64,000 nt of DNA from Dyella sp. ASV24. Lineage in GTDB: Bacteria; Pseudomonadota; Gammaproteobacteria; Xanthomonadales; Rhodanobacteraceae. The translations under genes were made by a program, and so were the position numbers. Of the stretch, positions 26,101 to 34,899 are shown one piece after another. The stretch spans positions 1 to 64,000 of the forward strand of contig NZ_JAELTQ010000001.1 in NCBI RefSeq assembly GCF_016428905.1, read 5' to 3'. The notes below the pieces were generated by a model that was not told the DNA's origin, did no database searches, and worked only from the letters and a program-made list of their open reading frames with translations. Each line of letters starts with the position of its first letter. The first letter of the stretch is position 1.

Positions 26101-27641
26101 GCGTCGAGGACGACGCGAGTCAGCGGCACGCGTAGGGCGGCGTTCCAGGTGAGGTTGGTGGTGCGCTGGGTGCTTGTTCCCGAGGCGTCGACCTGCTGGT
26201 CGAGCAGTCCATTCGTGTCATAGGTGGTGCGTGTGGTGGTGCCGTTGAAGTCTACGTAACTCGCCGGGTTGCCGTTGGTGTCGTAGGTTCGGGACTGCCA
26301 AGGCTGATTGCATTGCGGCCCGCAAGGCTGGTTAAGCGACGCTACCTTGTTGACACCTTGTGCCGTCGAGAAGGTCGTCGTTGAACTGAGGCCAAGAGGG
26401 TACTGGATGGTGGATGCACCCGTCTGATAGGTGATCAGCGTGGCACCCGTATTGCCGGCAAAGCTGGAAGCCGTGGCTCGTCCGGTGCTGTCGAACGTCG
26501 TGTTTTCATACCGCACACCCGCCTCGTCAACGATGCCAGTCATGGCGTACGGCAAGCTCGCGCCACTAGTTAACGACGATTCGTTGTAAACGTATTGGCG
26601 AGTACTGTTATCTGGATACTGAACCGATGAGAGGTTCCCAATGCCGTCGTAGTTGTAAGTCAACCTGCCCCCATCAGGAAGGATGACCCGTTGAAGGAAA
26701 CCGTTGCCGTAGTAGCTGAAGTTTAGTTGGCGCCCCTTGGGGTCCGTCACTGTTAGCAGCAACCCGGCAATGGGCGCCGTTGTCATGGGCGTTTGTGCCG
26801 TGCTGTAGGTCAGAGTGATGCCTGCGCCAGCCTGATCGACCACTGACTGCAACAGCCCACGAGCATCGTAGGTTTCAAAATGACGGAGTGATGCAACAAA
26901 GACTGTGTAGCCGGTGGCTACGCCCTGCGCGTTGTCCGTTTCGGCCAAGGTGTCCGACACATCGGGGTCGGTCGTCCACAGGCCATTGGCCTTGATGAAA
27001 GTCTCCTGCCTTCCATCCGGCCGAGCCAGCACAATGGTCGTTGCGGGAACACCAAAGAGCAAGAGCGAACGGTCAAAACTGTGGCGCCAACGGATGCCCA
27101 TGTACGTTGGTGCGACCAATTCACTGCTGTTGTAAAAGCGACGAAACGTCAGCCATCCGCCTTCCCCATAGTCATCGTCCTGGAGGTACTTGTTACCCGT
27201 CGAGGCATTGATAGGGTCGCCCACCATGGGCGTGCCTTGATCGCCGCTGGTCGATGAGCCCGGCGATGCGCCGTTGCCACCTGAGCCGCTGCCACTCCCA
27301 CCGCCAGATTTGCCTTCCCCGCAATTGCAGCTATCGCCATCGCCGAGATTCTTTTTGGGGTAATTGGCGGGCGCAGCGGGACACATGGCGTCGTAGGGCC
27401 AGGTGCCTATCCACATTCCTTGCACCGGATCCTGAATTGAGTAATACCCGCCTTCGTCCACGCAGGTATACCGCGCGAGCGGATCTTGATAATTAGTAGA
27501 GGCATACCAAATACGGAATGCCTGACACGCTGCAAGCGCTTGCGGTGGAGACGGTCTGTCGGTGGAGCAAGCATAGCCCCGCGGTGCCAAGATCAGGCCG
27601 AAAAGTAGCAGTAGCAATAACGCCGTGCGATGAGAACTCAT
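23187..27641 (-). CDS. Sec-exported Rhs/YD-repeat protein with variable C-terminal tip
   Basis: A 1484-residue protein. A Sec signal peptide (MSSHRTALLLLLLFGLILAP) leads into a Cys-containing domain, a Gly/Ser linker (about residues 105-140), a DUF6531-type stretch (GDPINASTGNKYLQDDD), then many YD repeats such as YSYDGLGNATGV and YVYDAAGNVTQR. The Rhs core closes with GQYSDAESGLIHNGYRDYEA and NSYAYVESTPLLGTDPLGL. After DPLGL about 138 residues remain, AT-richer, with Cys in AECKKL and NSECND and a hydrophobic end; I cannot assign this tip to a toxin family. AGGGG precedes the ATG at 27641; the frame stays open further up but without signal-peptide logic. There is no PAAR domain, so T6SS loading by the usual route is unlikely. 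The CdiI-type gene downstream implies the tip is toxic. Confidence 0.85.
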   Translation of the reverse strand: MSSHRTALLLLLLFGLILAPRGYACSTDRPSPPQALAACQAFRIWYASTNYQDPLARYTCVDEGGYYSIQDPVQGMWIGTWPYDAMCPAAPANYPKKNLGDGDSCNCGEGKSGGGSGSGSGGNGASPGSSTSGDQGTPMVGDPINASTGNKYLQDDDYGEGGWLTFRRFYNSSELVAPTYMGIRWRHSFDRSLLLFGVPATTIVLARPDGRQETFIKANGLWTTDPDVSDTLAETDNAQGVATGYTVFVASLRHFETYDARGLLQSVVDQAGAGITLTYSTAQTPMTTAPIAGLLLTVTDPKGRQLNFSYYGNGFLQRVILPDGGRLTYNYDGIGNLSSVQYPDNSTRQYVYNESSLTSGASLPYAMTGIVDEAGVRYENTTFDSTGRATASSFAGNTGATLITYQTGASTIQYPLGLSSTTTFSTAQGVNKVASLNQPCGPQCNQPWQSRTYDTNGNPASYVDFNGTTTRTTYDTNGLLDQQVDASGTSTQRTTNLTWNAALRVPLTRVVLDANNSAISNTQWVYNNAGQTLARCDIDPTKSTATGYACSSTGSAPAGVRRWTYSYCTVVGTGCPLAGLILSATGPRTDLTQSTSYSYYASRSATGCGTPGAACYQPGDLYQVTDALGHVTTMASYDANGRVTRITDANGINTDMTYTPRGWLATRTVGGATTTITYTPYGAVASITDPDSVVVNYTYDAAHRLTKITDALGNYVQYTLDAAGNKTAEQTYDSNGTLRRSLSRTFNTLGQLTQVTDGLSHAVFNAAYTDSYDANGNLVHTADALGVQRKQGYDGLNRLITTIDNYSGTDTATQNTQSAFAYDANDRLEGVSDPDGLNTTYSYDGLGNATGVQSPDTGSTAYVYDAAGNVTQRTDAKGVVSTSTYDALNRRTATTYVDGTLNVAYAYDEANSVTGCPASYPVGRLTRIIETAVTTVYCYDAHGNVTRKSQTQGTVTDVTAYGYTLADRLASTLTPAGTSIQYSRDAAGRISGVTALPPGTSGAGAGNVVTAISYLPFGPIASYTLGNGQTITRTYDANYAVTDVVSPALNLHFARDAMGNITALGNASGASPATETYSYDPLYRLTGLYDASSNPEETYMYSKTGDRLSKTATGLDSGAYSYQSGTHHLTSIGNASRAYDTNGNTTGSVVGGNTYGFGYNGRNRMTVAQLNGNTVGTYTYNALGQRVAKTSTFPASTSQRFVYNENRQLLGEYGSTTRDYVMLGSLPVAMVDTMAATSTISYVTADGLNTPRAITDGGGNIIWQWSYQGNPFGEQRPTTTTGFVYNPRFIGQYSDAESGLIHNGYRDYEAARGGYEQSDPMGPAGGPNSYAYVESTPLLGTDPLGLKMGWAECKKLRDNIYRKHGLLSNEFDKFDPIADAQGGFPMKYGSGVTAPNGHRREMEDLQRGIKNDLEKYNSECNDDDDNNPPITRNVDALANKPIPCPQQPQPGVPLIALPPVLPAAEAASEAEGLLELIGVLIMED

Positions 27642-28298
27642 GTTTTCCCCTATGACGACTTCCGATTTGTCAGTACCGCTTGCGCCGGCGCGCATTGCCC
27701 ATATGGCAAATAGAAGCGTCAGTACACTTGGAGGCCTCCCACGCCCGCGCTCTACTCCGGCGGTGTATAGCAAATATCCTTGCAAGGACGCTATTCGTCG
27801 TTGGGCGTAATTGCGTGTCGTGAGTCGGTATTCCGGGAGGTCTCGGCGAGGTGTCGCTGTTACCTGCAGGCCCTGCGTGATCTGGTCTTGAAGCATGGCT
27901 GCCTTATTCATGCCCAATCACAAGTATCGCTTCTGATCACGTCATGCCGTAAGCGCCGCAAACATGGGCTCGCCGACGTCGCTCTCCCGCGAATCCTTGC
28001 GGATCGCATAAATATGGAGCGTTCCCCTGATCTTGGAACACTCACCGGCTTTGCTTTTACTGTGGCGCGAGATTTTGCTGCGCCACTTTGTCAATGGATT
28101 CACGTTTCGATCATTGCGAAGCCCCTGTTTTGACAGGATAGAAGAAGACGTAACTCATTGCGCTCTCCACTGCGTATGCTTCCGCCACCATGAGTCATAT
28201 GGTGAGACCGCGTATGGGGACTTTCGCGCGTCAACTCGTTTGAAGCGGAGCACCGTGATGGAGTGACACGGCTTCGCTAGCTGCTCTATGAGAAGCCT
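27642..28298. other. Intergenic stretch upstream of rhs
   Basis: About 657 nt between the divergent rhs and GNAT genes, so it should hold both promoters. It is AT-richer than the flanking core genes. An upstream extension of the rhs frame (to 27917) and a 117-codon plus-strand frame (27780-28133) exist, but neither looks like protein. I see no RNA gene. Confidence 0.4.
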
Positions 28299-28859
28299 AT
28301 GGCGATCGATTATCTCGCAGTCGAAGATGTTCCTATGGTTACCGTTGGCAGCGGGCGGCCTTGGGACATCTTCTTTTTCGTTTCTGAGATATCGACAGGT
28401 GCGACAGAAAGGTATTTCAATAGTGCATATATCTCCATGCCGTTCGCGTATCGCAAGCTGGGCATTGCTTGTGCCAAGACGATACTCGCGCAACGTCTTG
28501 GCTTACGCTGGGCTGCAGATGCCAACCGTTTCATAGTGGCCCGCATCGCAGGGCAGACTTCTGGCGCAGCGTTACTCCGTGAGATAGATGCTGCACATGG
28601 TGAAAAGGTACTTCTGATTGATTTTCTGGCAGTGACGCCCGCTGCGCGTCGACGCGGCGTCGGTAGGATTCTTGTGGAGTATGCGCAGCGACACGCTCCC
28701 GCAGGCGGTGTGGAGTGCTACTGCGCGCCCGAGTCTCGCCCCATGCAGCGTCTGCTTAAGCGGTTGGGTTTTGCGCGCGTCGAACGGGCAAGGGCTATCG
28801 GCGTAAAGGATTCGCAGATATCTCTGCCATCACGCTGGATTTGGCGACGCAAAGGGTAG
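28299..28859 (+). CDS. GNAT-family N-acetyltransferase
   Basis: A 186-residue protein. The GNAT acetyl-CoA-binding motif A is LIDFLAVTPAARRRGVGRIL, with the R-R-G-V-G-R phosphate loop, followed by a motif B-like LKRLGFARVERARAIG. The substrate is unknown. The first half (IDYLAVEDVPMVTVGSGRPW, then DIFFFVSEIST) is AT-richer than the second, which may reflect a fusion or transfer. The ATG at 28299 has GAGAAG upstream. It stands alone, between the rhs promoter region and tRNA-Leu. Confidence 0.8.
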   Translation: MAIDYLAVEDVPMVTVGSGRPWDIFFFVSEISTGATERYFNSAYISMPFAYRKLGIACAKTILAQRLGLRWAADANRFIVARIAGQTSGAALLREIDAAHGEKVLLIDFLAVTPAARRRGVGRILVEYAQRHAPAGGVECYCAPESRPMQRLLKRLGFARVERARAIGVKDSQISLPSRWIWRRKG

Positions 28860-28996
28860 CGGGGCGTCAAGGCGAGTCGGCGGCGACGGTCAGGTGGCCA
28901 TTAGTCCTGGTAGCTCTGATCAGTGATGATCGGTTCTTGGAGATGCGTCGAAATTGGAGGAAGTAACTCAAAGACTGTCGCCTGCTGCGCACGCGC

Positions 28997-29031
28997 AAAG
29001 AAAAGGCCCGACATAGTCGGGCCTTTTCTTT
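28997..29031. terminator. Bidirectional rho-independent terminator
   Basis: A perfect 16-bp stem (28997-29012 with 29016-29031) with an ATA loop, A-rich on the left and T-rich on the right. It separates the GNAT gene from the convergent tRNA-Leu gene and can serve both. Confidence 0.85.
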
Positions 29032-29038
29032 TGAAACG

Positions 29039-29124
29039 TGGTACCGGTGATAGGACTTGAACCTACACTCTGTCGCCAGAAGCGGATTTTGAGTCCGCCG
29101 CGTCTACCATTCCGCCACACCGGC
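29039..29124 (-). tRNA. tRNA-Leu (anticodon CAA)
   Basis: An 86-nt cloverleaf on the minus strand with encoded CCA. The acceptor stem pairs GCCGGTG with CACCGGT (one G-U); the anticodon stem GCGGA/TCCGC closes loop CTCAAAA, giving CAA; a long variable arm, as in class II tRNAs, precedes the T arm with loop TTCAAGT. It reads TTG codons. Confidence 0.95.
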
Positions 29125-29150
29125 ATTGCAAGTTGGACATTATGCCGGGT

Positions 29151-29729
29151 TCAGTGGACCGGGTCGAGCCCTAATTGACGATCGGAGCGCTGGTACTGGT
29201 TGTGGCCCAGGGGCTGGAACACGGCGCAGTGGGTCATGGCGCCGGAATAGATGTGCAGGCTCACCGCAACGGCGTCGTCGCTGGGGTTGCGGATGGTGTG
29301 GTACTCGTGGGGCGGGATCAGGCTGCCGGCGGAGCCGGGGCCGGCCTGGATGGAGCCCACGGGCTGGAAGCAGTAGTTGCCGTTCTCATCGGCCAGGCGT
29401 TCGTACTGGACTACTTCCAGCGCGCCGCTCCAGACGCCTTCCACGCACCACATGCCGCAATGGTCGTGGATGGGGGTGCCCTGGCCGGGGCCCCAGGTCA
29501 TGGCGACTACGGCGTAGCCGTGCTCTTCGCTGCGGTACAGCTCGCGGCGGGCGTAGCGGCCTTCGGCGGTCTCGAACACGCAGTCGGGAAGCTTCACTTC
29601 CTGGCTGCGGATGAGGGCGCACAGGCTGTTACGCAGGCTGTCCGTCACGGCGCGGGTGGTGTCCTGCGCGACGGCGGCGTCGATGGCGTCGATGAGCTGG
29701 CGTGAGCCAGGGAAATCCAGGGTGAGCAT
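29151..29729 (-). CDS. Cysteine dioxygenase-family thiol dioxygenase
   Basis: A 192-residue cupin. The iron-binding His pair is in TPIHDHCGMWCVEGVWSG and the third His in PPHEYHTIRNPSD, the three-His iron site of the cysteine dioxygenase superfamily. These enzymes oxidise cysteine (or 3-mercaptopropionate in the bacterial Arg-type branch) to the sulfinate. A Cys lies two residues after the HDH pair; the Cys-Tyr cofactor cannot be settled from sequence alone. It lies 67 nt downstream of the MetX-like gene on the same strand, so both act around cysteine. Confidence 0.9.
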   Translation of the reverse strand: MLTLDFPGSRQLIDAIDAAVAQDTTRAVTDSLRNSLCALIRSQEVKLPDCVFETAEGRYARRELYRSEEHGYAVVAMTWGPGQGTPIHDHCGMWCVEGVWSGALEVVQYERLADENGNYCFQPVGSIQAGPGSAGSLIPPHEYHTIRNPSDDAVAVSLHIYSGAMTHCAVFQPLGHNQYQRSDRQLGLDPVH

Positions 29730-29796
29730 GGCGTTCTCGGTAGGTCGTGCTGCTGGGCCATCTTAACAGCGCCGGCCGGAGGGTGCAGTCGGCTGT

Positions 29797-30900
29797 TCAG
29801 AGTTGGCCGAGAAAGCCGCCAATGGCGCGGCTGTAGTTGGGTATGTCGACCAGAAAGGCGTCGTGGCCCTGCGGCGAATCCAGCGCCACGAAGTCCACGG
29901 CGGCGCCTGCGGCGCGCAGGCCGTCGGCGATCTGTTCCTGTTGTTCCAGCGGGAACAGAATGTCGGTGCTTACACCGATCACCATGGCTTTTTCGATGTG
30001 AATGCGCTTGAGGCCTTCCATCACGCCGCCGTTGCCGTACTCGCTGATGTCGAACCAGTCGCTGGCGCGCGACAGGTAGAGATAGCTGTTGGGGTCGAAG
30101 GTGTGCACGAAACGCTGGGCGTGGCCTTCCAGGTAGGACTCCACTTCGAACTCGTGGCCGAACGGGTTGTCGCCGCGCTGCTCGGGGTCGAGGCGGATGC
30201 GTGCGAAGCGGCCGTTCCATTCCATGGCGGAGCGGTAGGTGATCACGCCGAGCTTGCGGGCGATGCTCATGCCGTCGGTGGGGTAGCTGTCGTCGCTGTA
30301 CTGGCCGTGGTTCCAGTGCGGGTCGAGGCGGATGGCTTCGCGCTGCAGGGAACGGATGGCGATAGCGAACGGTTGCGCCTGCGGTGCGGTGTCCACGCTG
30401 ATGTGCGCACGCACGCTGCCCGGGTGCAGCACCATGTAGGCCAGCGCGCTCATGCCGCCCATGGAGCAGCCGATAAGGCAGGCCAACTGGTCGATACCGA
30501 GGCTGCGCACGGCGATATGCGCGGCGTTGGCGACGTCTTCCAACGAGAGCTCAGGGAAGTCGAGGCGATAGGGCTCGCCGGTGGCCGGGTTGGTCGACGC
30601 GGCGCAGGTGGAGCCCTTGTCGCTGCCCAGCGAGTTCACGCAGATGACAAACCAGCGCGAAGTGTCGATGGCTTTGCCGGGGCCGATCATCGCCTCCCAC
30701 CAGCCGGGCGAGGGATCTTCTGTGTTGGACGCGGCGTGTGCGCTGGGCGAGAGGCCGGTGAGCAGAAGTACGGCGTTGTCGCGTGCTTCGCTCAGCGTGC
30801 CCCAGGTTTCGTACGCCACGCGGGCTTCGTGCAGCTCGCCACCGCGCTTCATGGCGAAGGGCGAGGGCAGGGCGCAGTAGCGGCGCGCGTCGTTGTCCAT
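29797..30900 (-). CDS. metX: MetX-family O-acyltransferase (homoserine or serine O-succinyltransferase)
   Basis: A 367-residue alpha/beta hydrolase-fold acyltransferase. The nucleophilic Ser is in LIGCSMGGMSALAY, the Asp in GVSTDILFPLEQQ and the His in DSPQGHDAFLV. Other blocks (GWWEAMIGPGKAIDTSRWFV, VNSLGSDKGSTCAASTNPAT) resemble the Xanthomonas proteins shown to make O-succinylserine for cysteine synthesis rather than acylhomoserine for methionine; which substrate applies here is inference. Its ATG follows the ccmI stop by 3 nt, so it ends the ccm transcript. A thiol dioxygenase gene follows. Confidence 0.85.
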   Translation of the reverse strand: MDNDARRYCALPSPFAMKRGGELHEARVAYETWGTLSEARDNAVLLLTGLSPSAHAASNTEDPSPGWWEAMIGPGKAIDTSRWFVICVNSLGSDKGSTCAASTNPATGEPYRLDFPELSLEDVANAAHIAVRSLGIDQLACLIGCSMGGMSALAYMVLHPGSVRAHISVDTAPQAQPFAIAIRSLQREAIRLDPHWNHGQYSDDSYPTDGMSIARKLGVITYRSAMEWNGRFARIRLDPEQRGDNPFGHEFEVESYLEGHAQRFVHTFDPNSYLYLSRASDWFDISEYGNGGVMEGLKRIHIEKAMVIGVSTDILFPLEQQEQIADGLRAAGAAVDFVALDSPQGHDAFLVDIPNYSRAIGGFLGQL

Positions 30901-30903
30901 GAG

Positions 30904-31947
30904 TTAGTGAACCTTGTCGATGCTGATGCTGATGGGCGTATGCGTGTTGACGTCGATCACACCGGCATCGCCCTCCAGATCGCCCGGCTGGGCGATGGCT
31001 TGGCCGCTCTTGCTGATGCGGGCACCCACGAACACGCGCGACGCGGAGGATAGTTTGAGTTGCGGCGTCATGCCCATCCCGTCGTTGAGCGTGACGGTGG
31101 CGGGCAGGGCGGCGGCATCCATTTTCGCTACGGCGAGTGGCATCGGCGGACCCTGGTCAGCACGGGCGTAGACGAACAGCGTATCGCCTGGCGCGAGCTT
31201 GTCTTTCAGCGAGGGCGACAGCGTCACCTTCACCTGCAGCGATGGCTGAGTCGTCTCGGCGGCAGGTGTTTCCGGTGCGGTCTTGCCGCCATTGGCGCGG
31301 GATTCGGCCACGGCGATCTGCTCTTGCACGGCTTTGGCCACGTTGGAGCTGGAATCGAGCTGCGGTTGTAGCTGGCGCCATGTGGCGGCCGCTTCGGTGT
31401 ACTGGTCGTGCTGGAATTGGCTGATGCCGAGCAGCCACAGGCCGCGCTGACTTTGCGGATCAATCTTCACTGCGCGCTCGAGCAGCTCCTGCGCGCGGCC
31501 TTCGATGCGGTGGTCTTCGCGTAGCAGAGAGTCGGCTTCGGCCCAGCCGACCATGGCGACGCCGTTATCGGCGTCAAGGCGCAGCACGTGGTCGTAGGCG
31601 TCGCGTGCGTCGGCGGCCTTGTGCATCACGCTGTAGGTTTGGCCTAGCAGCATCCAGCCTTGCAGGTCGTCGGGCTTCTGCGCGAGGTGCGTCTTCAGTT
31701 CATCGACGGCTTGATCGATGTTCATGCCGGCGTCGGCCTTGGGCACGCCGTTGAGCGCCACGGGTGTGCCCACGGCCAGATAAAGCCCGATGGCGGCGAT
31801 GGGCAGGCAGAACGCAAGGATCATGGCCAGCGCGAACACGCCGCGCGGACGGCCTTGCTGGCGTCCATGGCGTACCAACGGCAATAGCACAAGGAGCAGC
31901 GCCGCGACGATCATCGCCGCAGCGATCAAATAGAAAGCCAGCCTCAC
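30904..31947 (-). CDS. ccmI: Cytochrome c maturation protein CcmI (CycH)
   Basis: A 347-residue membrane protein. Two N-terminal helices (LIAAAMIVAALLLVLLPLV and VFALAMILAFCLPIAAIGLY) enclose a short basic loop, followed by a periplasmic TPR region (DDLQGWMLLGQTYSVMHKAA, QRGLWLLGISQFQHDQYTEA) and a C-terminal beta-rich domain. CcmI holds apocytochrome c at the haem ligation complex with CcmF and CcmH. Its ATG overlaps the ccmH stop (ATGA). It is the last ccm gene here. Confidence 0.9.
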   Translation of the reverse strand: MRLAFYLIAAAMIVAALLLVLLPLVRHGRQQGRPRGVFALAMILAFCLPIAAIGLYLAVGTPVALNGVPKADAGMNIDQAVDELKTHLAQKPDDLQGWMLLGQTYSVMHKAADARDAYDHVLRLDADNGVAMVGWAEADSLLREDHRIEGRAQELLERAVKIDPQSQRGLWLLGISQFQHDQYTEAAATWRQLQPQLDSSSNVAKAVQEQIAVAESRANGGKTAPETPAAETTQPSLQVKVTLSPSLKDKLAPGDTLFVYARADQGPPMPLAVAKMDAAALPATVTLNDGMGMTPQLKLSSASRVFVGARISKSGQAIAQPGDLEGDAGVIDVNTHTPISISIDKVH

Positions 31948-32390
31948 CAGTCGTCCCCTTCATCGGCCGGTTTGTCGTCCGTGGTGAGGGCGCTGGCAGG
32001 GCTAGCGCGTCGGCGCACCGTCACCACCACCACGGCCGCACCGGCCAGCAAGATCACCAACGGCCCGAACCACAACAGCAGCGTGCTGCCTTGCACCGGC
32101 GGGTCGTACAACACGAAATCGGAATAGCGGTCGACAAGGTATTGCTTGATCTCCTCGTCGCTCTTGCCCTGTTGCATCAGGTTGAACACTTCGTGCCGCA
32201 GGTCGCGTGCGAGGTCGGCGTTGGAGTCAGCCAGGTTTTCGTTCTGGCATACCAGACAACGCAGCTCGCGCGTGAGGTTCTGAAAACGGACTTCCTGCGT
32301 GTGATCCTTGAAGGGCAGCGGGTCGATGGCCTGCGCAAAGGCGACGAGCGCAAACAGGCATAGCGACGCCAGCAGAAGCGCGCGCTTCAT
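31944..32390 (-). CDS. ccmH: Cytochrome c maturation thiol protein CcmH
   Basis: A 148-residue protein with a signal peptide (MKRALLLASLCLFALVAFAQ), the redox motif ELRCLVCQNENLADSNADLA (C-x-x-C), then RYSDFVLYDPP and one membrane helix (LLLWFGPLVILLAGAAVVVV). It keeps the CXXCH cysteines of apocytochrome c reduced for haem attachment in the periplasm. It is the short CcmH form; the TPR part is the separate CcmI. Its start overlaps the ccmG stop by ATGA. Confidence 0.95.
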   Translation of the reverse strand: MKRALLLASLCLFALVAFAQAIDPLPFKDHTQEVRFQNLTRELRCLVCQNENLADSNADLARDLRHEVFNLMQQGKSDEEIKQYLVDRYSDFVLYDPPVQGSTLLLWFGPLVILLAGAAVVVVTVRRRASPASALTTDDKPADEGDDW

Positions 32391-32929
32391 GGCGTTTCCT
32401 TCGCCAGGGCGGCGATGGCCGGCTTCAATTCCTTCTCGATCGCTTCCGGTGTCAGGGGACCGATGCGCTTGTAGCGGATGATGCCCTTGCCATCGACGAG
32501 GAAGCTTTCCGGCGCGCCGTAGACGCCGAAGTCGATGGCGGTGCGCCCCTCGCGATCGACGATGACCATGTCGTACGGATTGCCGTGCTGCGCCAGCCAG
32601 TTCTTGGCATCCGTTTCATCGTCTTTGTAGTTGTAGCCGATGACGGGCACGCCGATGGATTTGCCCTGGGCCATCAGCACCGGGTGTTCCTCACCGCAGG
32701 CAATGCACCAGCTGGCGAACACGTTGATGAGGTAGGGCTTGCCGAGCAGGGTGTCGCGGCTCACGGTTTGCGCGGGGTCATCCAGCTTCGGCAGCACGAA
32801 GGCGGGTGCGGGTTTGTTGATCAGCGGGGAGGGTACCTCGCGTTGGTCGTGCTGGGTGTTCCACCAGATGCCGAAGCCGAACAACGCTACCAAAAGCAGA
32901 AAGCCGAAAAAGGGAATCATGCGGCTCAT
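32387..32929 (-). CDS. ccmG: Thiol:disulfide interchange protein CcmG (DsbE)
   Basis: A 180-residue membrane-anchored thioredoxin: N-terminal anchor IPFFGFLLLVALFGFGIWWN, then the redox motif VFASWCIACGEEHPVL, and GVYGAPESFLVDGKG, the cis-Pro region. It reduces CcmH and apocytochrome c in the periplasm. The ATG at 32929 overlaps the ccmF stop (ATGA); the longer open frame upstream lies inside ccmF and is not used. Confidence 0.95.
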   Translation of the reverse strand: MSRMIPFFGFLLLVALFGFGIWWNTQHDQREVPSPLINKPAPAFVLPKLDDPAQTVSRDTLLGKPYLINVFASWCIACGEEHPVLMAQGKSIGVPVIGYNYKDDETDAKNWLAQHGNPYDMVIVDREGRTAIDFGVYGAPESFLVDGKGIIRYKRIGPLTPEAIEKELKPAIAALAKETP

Positions 32930-34899
32930 GCGCGCGACTCCTGCAGGGCGGCAACCGGAAGCGCTTCCGTGTCGGCCACGCGCTTGGTACGGAAGCGACG
33001 ATCCGCAGCGGCGAAGAAGCCGCCCAGCATCATGAACAGGCCGCCGGCCCAGATCCAACGGACGAAGGGTTTGTCGTAAAGGCGCAGCGCCCAGGCGCCT
33101 TCCGGCTGCTTGGAATCCATCGGCTCGCCCAGCGCCACGTACAGGTCGCGGAACAGGCCGGGGTTGATGGCGGATTCGGTTTGTACCTGACCGCGCGAAT
33201 ACGTGCGCTTCTGCGGGTGCATCACGGCGACTTGGCTGCCGTTGCGCATGACGGTGACGGTGCCCTGGTCACCCTCCCAGTTCGGACCCTGGGTGTGCTG
33301 CACGCCGTCGAAGCGGAACTGGTAGCCGCCGATGCTTTCGGTCTGGCCCGGGGCCACGCGCACGTCGCGCTCCACGCTGAGTGCGTTGGTAAGCAAGACA
33401 CCGGCAAGGAATACACCCACACCGAAATGAGCGAGCAGCATGCCGGCCATTTCGGCGGGGTAACGGCGGCCCGCTGGCATCTCGCGCCAGCGCTTGAACA
33501 CATAGAGCAGCGTGCCGAAGCCGCACCACACCGCCGCCGCGGTGCCGGCGATGGCCTTGGTTTCTCCACCGGTGGCGAAGGCCGCCACGATGGCGCAGGC
33601 GATAGCGGCAAGGCCTGCACGCCAGAGCACCTTCTTCAACACGGGCACGTCGCTCTTGCCCCAACGCAGGTAGGGGCCGAACGGCAGCAGCAGAACCACC
33701 GGGGTCATCAGCAGCGTGAACAGGAAGCCGAAGTAGGGCGGACCCACGGAAATCTTGCCGAGGTTCAGCGCATCGCCCAGCAGCGGGAACAGCGTGCCCA
33801 GCAGCACCATGGCTGCCGCCACGGTAAGCATCAGGTTGCCGATCAGGATGGCGGTTTCACGCGACACCACGCTGAAGGGCTTGCCGCCTGCCACCTTGGG
33901 TGCGCGCATGGCGTACAGCAGCAACGAGCCACCGACCACCACGGCGAGGAAGCAGAGGATGAACAGGCCGCGGCGCGGATCGGAAGCGAAGGCATGCACC
34001 GAGGTGAGCACGCCCGAGCGCACCAGGAAGGTGCCGAGCAGCGACAGCGAGAACGCGAAGATGGACAGCAGAATGGTCCACGCGCGCAAGCCGCCGCGCT
34101 TCTCCGTCACGGCTTGCGCGTGGATCAACGCAGCGCCGACCAGCCACGGCATGAAGCTGGCGTTTTCCACCGGATCCCAGAACCACCAGCCGCCCCAACC
34201 GAGTTCTGCATAGGCCCACCAGCTGCCTGCAACGATGCCGGCGGAGAGGAAACCCCACGCCACGTTGGTCCACGGGCGCGCCCAGCGCACCCAGGCCTGT
34301 TCCAGTTCGCCGCCGAGCAGCGCCGCGATGGAGAAGGCGAACGCCACGGAGAAGCCGACGTAACCCATGTAGAGCACAGGCGGATGGAACGTCATGCCGG
34401 GGTCTTGCAGTACCGGGTTCAGATCGCCGCCATCCGGCGGCATCGGCAGCAGGCGTGCGAACGGATTGGAGGTGAAGATGATGAAGGCGAGGAAGCCGAC
34501 GGCGACCAGGCCGAGCACGCCCAGCACACGCGCGACAAACACTTCCGGCAGGTTGCGACTCAGCGCGGCCAGCGCGAGCGTCCACAGGTTGAGGATGAAG
34601 ATCCACAACAGCAGCGAGCCTTCATGCGCACCCCACACGGCGGCGATGCGGTAGTACCAGGGCAGTGCGAGGTTGGAGTTGTCGGCGACGTACTGCACCG
34701 AGAAATCGAACGACAGGAACGCCGACACCAGCAGCACAAAGGCCAGCGCGACAAACACGGCTTGCCCCGCGGCTGCCGGGCGCGCGACGGCCATCAACGC
34801 GCGGCTACCGCGCCATGCACCGATAAGCGGTAGTACACCCTGCGCCAGGGCGAGCAGCAGCGCGAGGATCAGCGCGAGTTGGCCGAGTTCGGGCGTCAT
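32926..34899 (-). CDS. ccmF: Haem lyase subunit CcmF
   Basis: A 657-residue inner-membrane protein with about 14-15 helices, matching CcmF (about 650). The Trp-rich WWD domain reads [20 protein letters not shown], with haem-contact His such as in [13 protein letters not shown] and [14 protein letters not shown] large periplasmic loop precedes the last helix ([20 protein letters not shown]). It ligates haem from holo-CcmE to apocytochrome c with CcmH and CcmI. It overlaps both ccmE and ccmG by 4 nt. Confidence 0.95.
   Translation of the reverse strand: MTPELGQLALILALLLALAQGVLPLIGAWRGSRALMAVARPAAAGQAVFVALAFVLLVSAFLSFDFSVQYVADNSNLALPWYYRIAAVWGAHEGSLLLWIFILNLWTLALAALSRNLPEVFVARVLGVLGLVAVGFLAFIIFTSNPFARLLPMPPDGGDLNPVLQDPGMTFHPPVLYMGYVGFSVAFAFSIAALLGGELEQAWVRWARPWTNVAWGFLSAGIVAGSWWAYAELGWGGWWFWDPVENASFMPWLVGAALIHAQAVTEKRGGLRAWTILLSIFAFSLSLLGTFLVRSGVLTSVHAFASDPRRGLFILCFLAVVVGGSLLLYAMRAPKVAGGKPFSVVSRETAILIGNLMLTVAAAMVLLGTLFPLLGDALNLGKISVGPPYFGFLFTLLMTPVVLLLPFGPYLRWGKSDVPVLKKVLWRAGLAAIACAIVAAFATGGETKAIAGTAAAVWCGFGTLLYVFKRWREMPAGRRYPAEMAGMLLAHFGVGVFLAGVLLTNALSVERDVRVAPGQTESIGGYQFRFDGVQHTQGPNWEGDQGTVTVMRNGSQVAVMHPQKRTYSRGQVQTESAINPGLFRDLYVALGEPMDSKQPEGAWALRLYDKPFVRWIWAGGLFMMLGGFFAAADRRFRTKRVADTEALPVAALQESRA

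Noticed and set aside
24135-26135. Long plus-strand open frames (323 and 314 codons) inside the rhs gene
   Set aside because: They are antisense shadows of the YD-repeat region; the translations are Gly/Val/Ala-rich without ribosome sites or domains.
23604-27200. Possible CRISPR or tandem DNA repeat in the rhs region
   Set aside because: The repeated pattern is at protein level (YD repeats) with diverged DNA; spacing is irregular and coding.
27642-27917. Upstream in-frame extension of the rhs gene
   Set aside because: The start at 27641 has AGGGG and begins a clear signal peptide; the extension is basic and would bury the signal.
27780-28133. 117-codon plus-strand frame upstream of the GNAT gene
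   Set aside because: No ribosome site and no protein-like pattern; left as intergenic.
33181-34833. 550-codon plus-strand frame across ccmF
   Set aside because: Shadow of ccmF, rich in His/Gln/Arg, with no ribosome site.
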